Assembly (NCBI GenBank): GCA_038502055.1
Contig: JAXRKN010000043.1
Span: 62,001 to 126,000, forward strand
Length of the DNA: 64,000 bases
Reading direction: 5' to 3'
Source: Tanytarsus gracilentus
Lineage: Eukaryota > Arthropoda > Insecta > Diptera > Chironomidae
Under the pieces are notes generated by a model. The model was not told where the DNA came from, did no database searches, and saw nothing but the letters and a program-made list of their open reading frames with translations. Shown one piece after another: positions 10,802 through 22,400 of this stretch. A program made the translations under genes and the position numbers. Numbering within the stretch: position 1 is the first letter of the stretch; each line of letters opens with the position of its first letter.

Positions 10802-13336
10802 ATGGAAGCTAAAAATTACATAGCCGGAAAGTTGGTTCCGGAATTGTTGAGGCAGAAAATCATTTTCATTGACGGTGCTGATGACATGGAATTTATAAAT
10901 ATCGACGAAGTGGAAGTAAAGGAACTGGCAGAGGCTTTCGCATTAACTAAGCCTTATGCTGTCGACGTCAAGCTGAGTCGTTACAGTGAGCGTGACATCA
11001 AACATGAATTTCATCTAGTTGTGAAGGTCAGTGATTTTTTGCACTATGAAATTTTTTTCCCCTATCAATAAGCTTATCGGGAAGGACATCAAAGTGTTTA
11101 GTTTAAAAAATAAAAAAATGAAAATAATTGAATGATGAAAAAAAAATCTTTGTCAGAAATTTTACATACTCTAGTTCATTTTTCCTATGTTACATTAATG
11201 TGACCTTAATCATTTGAACAGGTATAAAAAGTTCTTTTGTTGAAATATTTTTTTAATTAACTTTTTCTCAGATTACTGCTTCCGTTCCTGAAGAGCTTTA
11301 TAAATCATTTCAGTATGACATTCTCTTTGAAAACGAAGAAACAGCTTATCGAGATATTATTCCAGCAATGGGGCGTAAGGAAGACTTTCCAAAGTGAGTT
11401 CAAATAAAATGCTTTGGGTTAAAAGCAAAAATAACAAAAATTAAAAAATCATTAAAAGGTATTTTTTTTCGCAACGTGAAAAAAATCGAGCAGTAATGGT
11501 TCTCGGGAATTTTAGCTATGACGGGTGGAAGCTTTCACAATCTCGAGTAAATTTGGATTTAAATCACATTCTAGTTGCAGGTAAAGTTTCTAAAGAATTA
11601 AAATTTGCAAAGCGACAATGATCTGGCAAGCAAACAAGAGAAACATTTGTAAAGACTTTTCCTTTTACATCACCACTTGTTGATCATCCCGTAAGCGCTT
11701 GCACATATTTTATTTTCTCAACATAAAGTTAAATTAAATTACAAAAAGAATTAAATATTTTCAATACATTAAATTTTCATTCGTTAAAATTTAAAGTTCT
11801 GAAAACACTTATAATTTTCAAATTACACGTCTTCATAAACTTTAAATATACGAAGCAAAATAATATAATTTAAATTACATGTCAAGAGCTTTTCACATTC
11901 GTGAAAGAAAATTCATTGACTTCAAAATGTCATTGCCAATATTTGAAAATCAGGTTACACGAATTTCGTGTTTGAATGAGTTAAAAAAGATTACACTTTC
12001 CTTATTTTTACCTTCATTACAAAATATTCAAAAATCATCACAATTTTAATTCAATAAACTTTATGATCATATTTGTCTTCAAACTTTTTTTTATTATTAC
12101 TTTACATTCACATTACACTGTGTGTATTTTCATCTAAATTAAATCATTGTGCTTCAAATTAGTTACCCCAAATCTTATTGATTGATTGACGACTGCGCTA
12201 GAAACCAAAACAAATTTTTCAATTCTTCTCTTTCTTTTTTCGCCCTTAAATAATCTCAGTTCGTGAGCTAGCAAAGTTCCATGGTTACTGTTACGCACTT
12301 AAGGAGTCAAATCGAGGCCTTTTTCACATCATTACGAAGTCATTCAGAGAATCTAGATACTCAACCGATTGCGATGAAATTTATGAAGCGCAGTTAAAGG
12401 TTTCACCTAAGCGTGGTACACAAGCGATTCGTGAAAACCCCGAACTGAGACGAATCATACCAGAAGAATTTTTACAGAAGATTGAAACCCTCTCTGACAA
12501 TCCTTGGGAATATTTTAAGAAGTCTGTTATCCCGGTAGAACCGCTTGCAAATATTTGCCATGGTGATTATTTAAGAAACAACATTGCTTTTCAGTACGAT
12601 GAAAAGGTAAAAAGAATATTATATTTATTTTTTTTAATATAATATTTAAAATTTAAAAGGCACCACATGCTCCGATAAAGGCAATGATGTTTGACTTCCA
12701 AACTCTTCGGTACTCTTCACCTATGATTGATTTAGCAGTTTTTTTGGCAAACTCTACAGGGACCGATGTTCGTTCGACGCACTTCTCCTTCATTTTTAAA
12801 ACCTACCATGAGGAACTCATTAAGACATTAATGTCTTCTTTAAAAAAATTCCGTCATGAAATTTCTGAAATTTACAGGTTTGACGAAATTTTTTAAAATT
12901 TGGTCTGATAAACAAATAAATTTATTTACAGCTATGACAATTTTCTTCGTGAATATACCAGACTTTCGCTTTTTGGTTATATCATTTCTGCTCAATTTTT
13001 ACAAGTTCTATGGGATCCTATAGGTATTTTAAAAAAATTAAATTAATTGAGGTTTAAGTTGAATTAACATTTTTGTAAATTCACAAAGATTTTGACTTTA
13101 GCACATACCTAGAGGAAGCAAAACGTCTCGGCAAAGATTATTTTATTCAGGCAAGATCATAAATCACTTATAAAAACCGTCAAAACTAATTAAAACGTGA
13201 GTCAATGATAAGCTATTCTTATTTATGTTTTCAGAAAGCAATGAAAGACGGCGGAGAAGTTGTCGATTACGAGCTTGCCGGATTAATTTATGACATGTAT
13301 AAGCTTCATAAAAAGCTCAACATTGAGCTCGAATGA
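10802..13336 (+). CDS. Ecdysteroid-kinase-like (EcKinase/CHK domain) protein, gene C, eight exons
   Basis: Exons are 10802-11026, 11272-11393, 11459-11580, 12260-12606, 12660-12877, 12932-13023, 13089-13150 and 13235-13336. All phases close and give 429 residues. Family marks are VRELAKFHGYCYALKE, the catalytic loop ICHGDYLRNN at about residue 257, and MMFDFQTLRYSSPMIDLA with the metal-binding D at about residue 284. The product is a small-molecule phosphotransferase of the insect EcKinase group, presumably cytosolic, with unknown substrate. It is much more diverged from the two upstream genes than they are from each other and has many more introns, so it is an older branch. Intron 7 has a GC donor (CAG|GCAAGA) rather than GT, while its acceptor is normal. 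The ATG at 10802 is the first in frame after the putative promoter. Confidence 0.88.
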
Positions 13337-13375
13337 ACAGTATCATTATCTTTTTATGTAAGCAGCATACAAAAA

Positions 13376-13381
13376 AATAAA
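13376..13381 (+). terminator. Polyadenylation signal of gene C
   Basis: AATAAA 40 bases after the TGA stop of kinase-like gene C. This is a normal distance for a short insect 3' UTR. Confidence 0.5.
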
Positions 13382-13910
13382 CTCTAATTATTCTAATATT
13401 TTTACTTTCATCACTTCCTCACAATTATTGTATGTGTTAATTGAAAAGCAAAAAATAAAATATGCATTATAATGTCTAATGGGGTTAATGAGGTAAAAGA
13501 AAATCAAAAGAGCATTGAATAGTTGACACACAGATGTTAATCTGTAAACCGGATCAGCATTAGGGTTAGAGTGAAAAAAGGAGTTCTGTTGCTAATTTTT
13601 AGCTATACCGTTATCATCATCCGCTAACGTTTCTAATTACATTTGATATCTTTTTTGCTCTCATTGGCAGTTATAACAGTGATTTCCCCAAAGCTTTACC
13701 ACACGATTACTCTGTCTCAGTTTGCTTGTCTTTGTCTTTATAAAAACTGATATTCTCCAATTGTTGATTCCGCTCTTTCAAACAACGGTAAAAACATTTA
13801 AAATTTAATTAGAAATTTAAGAAGAGAATTTAAATAGAAATTTCAATAGTCAAAATTTAAAAAAAATTGAAAATATTCAAAAGTTTTAATTTCTAAAATC
13901 TCAAAATTTT

Positions 13911-14004
13911 GAAAAATTTCAAAAAATATGTTGTTTGTTTCTTGAATGATTGCTTGATTTTTTGAGCTAATCAAGCTATTGGAAATGGCAACGCCACCTT
14001 GTTT
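13911..14004 (+). repeat. Dispersed repeat family, copy 2
   Basis: Ordered blocks GAAAAATTTCAAAA, TTTCTTGAATGATT, AAGCTATTGGAAATGGCAA and CACCTTGTTT match copy 1 at 9005-9127 and the reversed copy at 16993-17096. It lacks the AGACCCA block present in the other two copies. Confidence 0.5.
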
Positions 14005-15125
14005 GTATTAAATATTATTTTATCTTTTTCTTCAAAATAGTTATGTGTCAGCGTCCTGAATATCCTGCTATAAAACTATAAAAGCTCACTTCATAAAATA
14101 TGCAAATTTTTATGTTTTTCTTGCATGTGATGGCAGCAATAGCATGACATGTTCAATTATTTAAAAGTGAGTTATTACGGCAGCAAACCACTTCTTCTGT
14201 CTCTGTAGAGAAATCCGATTGCGATGAATGTGAAGCATGAGATTTGTGAAGGAAACATTTAGTTAGGTTAATGTGTGGTACAATTGTAACTCATAAAATG
14301 ACTTTATGTAAAAACAAATTGCGTCCTGTGCAAATTACGGGATTTCACGAAAATTCAGATTTTTTTATTTTAATTTAAAAAATTTATTTTATTTCTGATT
14401 TTGCTTTGAAAGTGAAAATTTTATCTCGAATTTTGCAGACCAAAATTTTTTTAATTTTAATTTTCAATGAAAAGATGCATTCAAAGGAAGTGTATAGAAC
14501 AAATGAGTTCCTCAGCTATGTTTTAAATTTAGTGATCCAAAAAACCTGCAAGCATAAATTTCCGCTTTCGTTATTCAGCTTGCATATCATCATCATCATC
14601 GTCGTAAAGTGCATTGGAATTGTCAAAGAGTATCCTGTGCTGAAGTTATTATGCACATTTGAGTCATTGTACTATTCTTGGTTGTCTGCAATTCATAGAG
14701 AAAAATCCTGCTACGGAAATGGACGAAAAAAATATTTGAGCAAGTTTTTCTCGCACGTTTTATTTCATTTTTCGAAAAATTCTTTTCTTTTTTGCGGATA
14801 TGTGGAATGGAATGTTGCAATTCGCTCGGGTTTCATTCAATATGCAGCCAGTGGTATAATGAGAGTTTGCCCTATATCGCACTCAACGAGCTATAAAATG
14901 GCATTTTAGAATGTATTTCCGTTTAAATTGCAACGCCAACAGGTAACAAAATAGAAAATTTAATGAGAAATGCTGAAATTGACAAGTCATTAAATTACTT
15001 TCTTACAATTATAGCATTTTATATTCAGTTTTCCATTATATAAAATATTTTATGCTTTAAAGATATATTTTGGGTCAAAAAACTCAATTAAGCTGAAAAT
15101 TTTCAAATTGTCAAAATAATTTGTC

Positions 15126-15159
15126 GTGTGAACTTTATAAATAATTGAAAAGTTCACAC
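15126..15159. repeat. Short perfect hairpin
   Basis: GTGTGAACTTT (15126-15136) and its exact complement (15149-15159) are separated by a 12-base AT-rich loop. There is no gene context. The stem is too short for a microRNA precursor. Confidence 0.4.
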
Positions 15160-16992
15160 TTCTACTATAATGAATAATTTCCAAGTTGAGTCATGGAAAA
15201 TGGAAAACTTTCAAAGTTGAATGGGATTTATTGTTATACAGTTTATGCTTTCTCTTTTGATTTACGTCAATTGGTTTTAGAAACAACAATAAATGATTAT
15301 TTTTTTAGTAACTCGCAATCTAAATCAATGGACGGGAAAATTGTAACCTCCAAAAAAATATTCTACAATATTCCAACTGATGTTCAATATAATTTTGAGA
15401 GATTAACATATGGACTATAGTTTGTTCTGTAAAATTAAATTTCTATAAAAACAGTTGAAATTATTTATTTCGTAACATTTAATTTAAGCGATTGCTTTTC
15501 TTCCTTAGAGTTTGAAATCCAAATTTACATATATCTTGAAAATAAATAAAATGCAAAGCTCAAGTCAAAATCATTCAATTTTAATTTGAAAAGAATAACC
15601 ACATTGTGACAGTGAAAAGTGTCAAAATTAAATTCAGATTAACGGTTTATTCGAGGGAAATAAAGGAAAAAATATTACAGTCACGCATTGACTTACTTCA
15701 CTGAGGCAGGAATTTATATTTATAGCCATTTGCTGATTTAATACACATACCAGATGACTATAGGGAATTTTCCGTAGCTCCTTATTGCTTCGCTAAAATT
15801 ACATGAAATCAATTTTGCTTTGTTTATTTATGTGCGTCCATTACTTTTATTTATTCCATGGCGTTACTTTTGCACTCAATTTTTCCGCTTTTCATACCCG
15901 CGTAAATAAATAAGGAAGGGGGTGATATTGGTGTGGCAGAAAAACTTACCCTTTATGAATGAAGAGTCAATTAATTTATTATTTTCACAAGGTTTTTACT
16001 ACGAAAAAGTGGTTAATACTCGCGTTGATGTGATTGATGACATTTTTTTCAAATTATTGGGAAATACAAAGAAAAATTGAGTTCTTTGCTTTACATAAAC
16101 ATTTCTGCTATATATGTGAAAATTTATTTTAATATAATTTACGGGGTCATAAATAAAATCCTCGGCTTATTAGGTCATACGATATGCGGTGATGTGACAA
16201 CCGACTGGATTAAATTTTTCAAAGTCGACATTTTTATCCTCACCAAGGCACAATGGCAGCAGTAAGTCAACATCCTCTCTGAGGTTTAATCAAAAAATCT
16301 TTCTCCTTCTAAATTGAAGGCAATGAATCTCAATCATCTGCATAAGAATGTACCTTTTCTCAGCTCTTTGTATGAAGACATGTAGATCCTAGAGCGTCGG
16401 CTTGAAAAACATTCTTCTTTTTTTATCTGCTTTAAAATTAATGATTTCATTTCTCAAAGTCACATCAGTGACTCAATTTCTCTTTCTTCTTTTTTCATAT
16501 TACCTTTTGCTCTCTTAAAAAAAACTAGGATGCTCTAAAAGTGCTAATCCATTTTTAAAGGCTTTACACAGATTTCTTGCGGATTTAGTTCACTTTACTC
16601 TTCTGATTTATTAAATTTAAGCGTTCTTAAAGACATCAAACGCGATCAAATTTGAAATTCCAAACTATAAATTTGAATTTATTGAATTTTGCAAGGAATA
16701 AAAATACTGTAAAAATATTGAATGCTTTGACACCAAGTTTTTAAGAAACACTTGAAAAAATTAAACATCACTTAAAATGATTAATCAATATTTTTTAATT
16801 TTTAATTTAATTTGAAAAAATATTTTGATGCTGATTTCATTTCAAACAACAATGATTGCAAAATATTTTATATCTGACATAGAATCAACAGCGTTAAATT
16901 GAATATATACAATTTATATGCAAATGTCACCAAGCTAATTAAAAAAGGAAAATCTATCGAGTTGTCTTGGTTATCACTGAAAAAAGTAAAAT

Positions 16993-17096
16993 AAAACAGG
17001 TTGGGTCTGCAAATGGTATTGCCATTTCCAATAGCTTCGCTGTCATAGATCAGTAAACGATACATAATTTCTAAAAATTATTTTTTGAAATTTTTC
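16993..17096 (-). repeat. Dispersed repeat family, copy 3 (reverse orientation)
   Basis: Read on the - strand it has GAAAAATTTCAAAA, then TACTGATCT, then AAGCTATTGGAAATGGCAA, then AGACCCAACCTGTTTT. It shares TACTGATCT and AGACCCA with copy 1 and GAAATGGCAA with copy 2, so the three look like diverged descendants of one element. Confidence 0.5.
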
Positions 17097-17711
17097 AAAA
17101 TTTGGATTTTTTTGAATTTTTTCAAAATCAATCACAACTTTTTTTAAATTTAGCTTTTTTTAACTTATCCAAAATTTAAAAAAAAATTGAAATAACACTA
17201 TAGCATCAACATTAGAAGGTCATCTATAATTTAATTTTTTTAACATAAAAACTTTGAAATATCCACATTCTATTAATTTCTTTGAAAACCACATTGCGAG
17301 CCCTTAGATCGAAACCCTTAGATAGTATGTTTCACAAATTTCTATAGTTAGGTATCAAATCAAAGATTTTTGATTTTCCAAAAAGAGCCTTACGGACATA
17401 CAACATACAACTCTCTTTGTTTATAATTATAATAAGGATAAGTTTTGATATTGCACAATGTAATGTCTTGACACTAAGGGCTGAACCTTGTTTTAGAGGA
17501 ATCCAAAATTAAAATATAGCGAAGCTTTAATAAAATGATTAATGATAAAATTTTATCCAAGCTTTCTGTTGACTTTTATAATTATTTTCATTAACAATAC
17601 AAAATTGTGCTTATTTGCTCTGAGTAGATATTAAGCTTTGTTGTGAAGGAACATAAATTGTTAATTAATCTTTCAGAAAGTGATTTTGATATTATTGAGA
17701 TATTTTCCAGG

Positions 17712-17850
17712 GATTTAAGTCGAGTGAATTCGCGTTTTTTTGCAATCGACTCGAATCGACTCGAGCCGATTGCAAAAAAACGCAATCGACTTGAATCGAC
17801 TCGAAAAGTCGAATACTTCACTCGACTCAAATGAATCGACTTAAATGTCT
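17712..17850. repeat. Palindromic array built from TCGACTCGAA-like units
   Basis: A perfect 17-base inverted repeat (arms 17732-17748 and 17767-17783, each with a seven-base T or A run next to GCAATCG) encloses an 18-base loop. The loop itself contains CTCGA...TCGAG complementarity. To the right the unit AATCGACTCG/AATCGACTTG recurs to about 17842. The outer sequence ATTTAAGTCGA near 17713 is complementary to TCGACTTAAAT near 17840. The sequence stays open in frames on both strands because of the symmetry. It is repetitive foldback DNA, not a gene. Confidence 0.65.
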
Positions 17851-18587
17851 GATATTTTCTGCTCTACAGAGATAACAAACGATGCGTTATTGTGCATTTA
17901 CGCAGATAAAAGAAACGTGAAAGCAATCAATAGTCAATAAAAATTGTTTGCATACAGCAAGAACTTAATTAGTTTGAAGGAAGCTTCACTTTCTTTAATC
18001 AATCTATTGATTGTTAGTTTTTATGTGTACATGCAACTGCTTTGTGAGCGTACTCATGTGAAATATTGCATGTGCAGAATATTTTCTCCTTTAACATTAT
18101 GAGAGTGCAGCATGCATGTACGTCTTTCCTAAAAATGCTTGTGTTAGCAGAAAAAAGCATTAGAGGAAATTGGAGATGCTATAATTGGATTTATGCGATT
18201 TTCAATGAAAATATTTTTAATTTATTTTCAGTCAATTTTTCCGTCGAAGCAAAATTTATGAAATATATGTATTGCAATAGCTTAAATTCTGCAGAAAAAA
18301 TTAACAAATCATTCAATCACTTTTCAAGCACTTTAAAATAGATTTTTATACAGGTGAATTTTTATTATCTTTTCATGTCATAAGAAAACGGTTTAATTGC
18401 TCGATATATTTTTATTTTTATTTTCAATAACAAAAAATTTAATTAAAATAAAAATTCTTAAAGTTTTAAAGAATCATATGAGCATAAAAATTGCTATAAA
18501 TAGAAATTTGACTATTTACAAAATTACATAGCACCAACAAAACAAAAAAAAGTCAAAAATATTTTTTCTTTCTTCTTATAAAGAGCA

Positions 18588-18627
18588 TTGCCGTTTACCA
18601 CGGCAAAACATTAATTGTACGTACAAT
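18588..18627. repeat. Two adjacent short palindromes
   Basis: TTGCCG (18588-18593) pairs with CGGCAA (18601-18606) over a seven-base loop. It is followed by the perfect 14-base palindrome ATTGTACGTACAAT at 18614-18627. Function is unknown. Confidence 0.35.
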
Positions 18628-19195
18628 GTAAAAATACCTCGACTACATCATTATATTGCGTCTTTAGCGAGAAAATTGTATGTAAGCAAAAAATATTTTC
18701 ATTAAAATAAATCTTTTTCATTTTCAACTTGCATAAATAAATCTTTGTTTATAGATTCGCAATTATAATATTTGATTTTTCATCATTATTTGTTCATTAA
18801 GCGGAGTGGCATGGGCGGGAAGGATGTTTTGAATTTTTTGCATTAAATAAAATCATTAAACAATAAACTTTGTGCAATTTAATGAGCAATAAAATATTTT
18901 TCATAGCACAACTAAATAAATCAATAAAAATTTCATGCTTTTTGCAAAAATACATAATAATAATTATTACGAGAGAAAGAGAGAGAGAACGATCAGGATT
19001 AAATTGATTATTTGTGTTTTCCAATAATATCGACATGCTCATGTACACAGTAATAATGTAATATTTTATTGTTGTTACTACAAATGTGGAATGAGGGTCG
19101 ATAATTGAAACTTTATAGATGAAAAATATATCAATAGGATGATGAGGGCGTGGGTGTATAGCGGAGCTTTTTGTAATATTGAAGCTAATCAATTA

Positions 19196-19201
19196 TTTAT
19201 T
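19196..19201 (-). terminator. Putative polyadenylation signal of the ABTB-like gene
   Basis: AATAAA on the - strand, about 210 bases beyond the TGA stop at 19410. It is the best-placed signal I saw, but others could be used. Confidence 0.35.
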
Positions 19202-19409
19202 GCATAAAATTCTCCAATTCTCCTCTTATAGTTCACATCAACCTAGCTGCCTATAATTTCGTCATCGAATGAAAAGATTTAATGGAGATTTTCTACCCTT
19301 TTGAAAATTCAGGTCGATTGGAAAAGGAATTATTATGTTTCATTTGCATCCTCAACCATTTGAATTTAGCATAAAATCGTCGTATGCATTGTGTATGGTG
19401 TAAAATTAT

Positions 19410-22400
19410 TCATTTTTGTTGGCTGCTTTTGTTTAAACCTCCCGAGCTGGTGTTATTGTTGTTGTTATTGATATTGTTTGCGGTTGAGGCGTTGTGGCTT
19501 GTTTTTCCATTCATTGCTGGCTTCATAATATTCTGCGATACATTTGCCTGTGAATTTCGACGTGTCTCAATGCGTTTTTGCAATGTTGTTAGCAAACCGC
19601 TCAGTACATCATGATTGGGAATTTTTTTTGCAAACAGCAAACGCTTAACAGAGTCGTCATACGTAAGCAGTGCCACCATGTTTTGAAGCAAGAAAGCTTG
19701 GCAATATTCCATGAGTTTTGATGCATTATAAACCTTTAAATGTGGAAATGAAATTTTCTGGTAATGGCGACAATGTATTTGCGACTGCTAATAAAGTTCA
19801 ATTCGTACCTTTGCGTGGATGTACATTGCTACGACATTATCGATGTCAATTATTTCTGCACATCGAGCCTCGGTGTAACGTAGGAGACCTTCAAGTTGAA
19901 AGAAACTTGCAGCCGCCATCAATTCGAGTACATCTACATCATTTCCGGATAATTCCAAATTGTGTGTTCCTCCACTATAGAGATATTGCATGACCAACTG
20001 AGAAAAAAATCATATGCAGTGAGTAAAAATATCAAAAAAAATCTGAAAACCTGTTTACAATAATCTCTAATTAATGTATAGAACTTTAAATCCTTACACT
20101 TGTTGGCATTAAAAATAAATTTGATTTCAATCTAATTAGTTAATATGTAATTAATGTGACGGACTTACCTCAAAAATGTGATAACGAATGTCGTTTATTT
20201 GAACAGTTGGTGTTCCACTTCCTTCGCTGACCTTCGAGCTTAACAAGCTCTGAAGACGTGGCGAGGCGGTGACAAGGACAATTTTATGACCATAAAATAT
20301 CTTTCCTTCCACACTGTAAAAAAAGCGAGAAATTCGAGAGTGTCAATGAAAAATTGTGTGAGCTTGTAAGACGTAAAACATTGGGGATGTTGAGCAGAGG
20401 AAATGATATTCATGGCAGCATGAAAAAGGGCTTTTTACTATCTCCCTCTCTTCCTCATGTCGTCCAGTTTTGAGGGATTGTAATAGTCATGTTGAAAACT
20501 CACCGAAACGTTACGTCACTCAACTCGGAATTGTTGACAAATTTAGGATCTATGCGTGACCCATTCACGGGTTGCATGAGCGAACTCTCTTTGATAGGCT
20601 TTATGGGCTCCCAGCCAAAACATGTACTGAAAATATCTGCCAGTAGCAGTGTCGTTCCTTCCTTCTGTAAAATAGCATTGGGATAGAAGTGATTCCGCGC
20701 GCGCACACACACAGTCGGAAAAGAGAACGATAAAAAAAGAAAAGAAAATGCCATGAGCTTTCAATTTTTTGTTGCTACTTTTTTGTTTTTCCTCCCCCGC
20801 ACACTTGCCAAACTTTTTTTTCGTGAGTGAATTAAAATTTAATTAACAGAAAATGAACAAGTGTTTTCGTTAGAAATTACTTAACTTCTTCCATGTTTTT
20901 TTCTCTGTTGGACTTTTAATAATGTAAAGAGTACGAGAGAAAATTGTGTTAGACAAGTTTTTAAGAACTCTTGTCGTTTGTACACACTAAAACATTTTCA
21001 CACGTATACCGTCACGTAATAATGTCCTTTGTTGATCGCTCATAAAGAAGTACAGGGAAGTGAGTAGGTTAGAAGAGGCGGAGGAGGAAAATTATTCGAA
21101 ACACATACTTTGCTGTATCGAAAAATAGAAAAGAGCAGTGGCAAGCATTCTGTTACAAATTGTTGACTGTAGTCATCGGGACAAACTTGCAGAATAGAAT
21201 CCTGTAGCAATTGATCAATGACTGTATCTAAACGAAGCTCGTGAGCTGCAGCAAGTGCATGCATCCAACAGTGTAGAGTCCACGGAACACCTAAAGCTCG
21301 AAGCTCAATTGTAATGTCTATATGTAGCAAACACAAAATCACATATGGGGGGCGAAAAAAAAGAGAGAAAAGAAAAAATGAAAAATTGATTATTCGTGAT
21401 ATATTTGCATAGTGTTTGAGAAAAAAAAATTCAATCCTCCCGGAACTCTAGATATGTCGAAGTCGTGCACTGCTGACATGAAGTGTATTGACTTTAAAAC
21501 ACACATTTCAATGACTTTAAAATGGTAAATTTCCTCCTTGTTGATGCAACGAGGATTCACGTTTATATTTTTTTGTGTGTGTGGAATGAATTTGAATTCA
21601 TTAGCATCACTTGAGCGAGTTGCTGCTCATAGTTTATGCAGTAGCAGTAGTAAAAATTTTCTCCGTTCGACAGAGGGTATGTACGGCGTGGCTGGGAGTG
21701 AGGAGGAGGATGTTTGCATTTTTTCATCCTATACATTCAGAAGTCGGAAAATTACTGCACATCGTACCTAAATAATTATTTTCTGCAGAGTGATACATCG
21801 CTTCCTGCAGAGATCGAATTTGTGCTTTGCTCAGCTTAGGCGGAACTTCATTTTGTCTCTCGTGCGATGAGCGTGCATTGCCATCACCTTCAGCCAAAAT
21901 TTCTTCCAGAGAAAGCACATCGCGTTGCTTTTCCGGCACGAATGGATGTGAAAGAAGCTTTCGTAAAGTTAGTCTTTGTCCGTGAGCAGTTGCAACTGAA
22001 ATGGCGCTCGAGCAGCCTTGCTGAGCTTTGCCAGAAAATGCCATGGAATTTTGCTTTGTCGAGAGGAACGAAGATGCTCCGTGAGCGAGGAGAAGTGACA
22101 CGTTTTCAATGCATCCGGAACCGCTTGCAACTTGCAATGGTGTAAATGTACACTTTTCTTCACTCAAACGTGCACCACCTTCGACTTTACCGCCACGTTC
22201 CAAAAGAACTCGTAATGCTTGATAATTTCCTCGACAAGCGGCGAACGTCAAAGCGGTCCAATTTTGTGTTTCAGGATGGATTGCTGGGCAGTGAGGATGA
22301 CCGATTGTGGGCACCTCTACGTTTGGGTTTGCCCCTGAATCAAGAAGCATTTGTATGGCGGTTTCGTCATTGAGGATAGCAGCAACCATAAGTGGAGTTA

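Larger units (their letters stand above)
13382..19195. other. Intergenic sequence with repeats, no recognised gene
   Basis: About 5.8 kb between gene C and the 3' end of the ABTB gene on the other strand. It holds two dispersed repeat copies, a palindromic array at 17.7 kb and smaller hairpins. The longest open frame (14406-14909, 167 codons) resembles no family I know and is treated as chance. Confidence 0.5.

Noticed and set aside
14406..14909. 167-codon open frame on the + strand
   Set aside because: The starting frame is not a convincing ATG context. The sequence is rich in Phe/Ile/Lys/Ser as expected from AT-rich noncoding DNA, no family is recognised, and the frame opposite is also partly open. 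It also lacks the C-terminal hydrophobic tail expected if it were the last DIP exon.
17591..17834. Overlapping open frames on both strands
   Set aside because: They arise from the symmetric TCGACTCGAA repeat, which reads without stops both ways. They are not coding.
21867..22373. + strand open frames opposite the ankyrin exon
   Set aside because: They are shadows of the ABTB-like coding exon on the - strand, whose ankyrin repeats and splice phases are clear.
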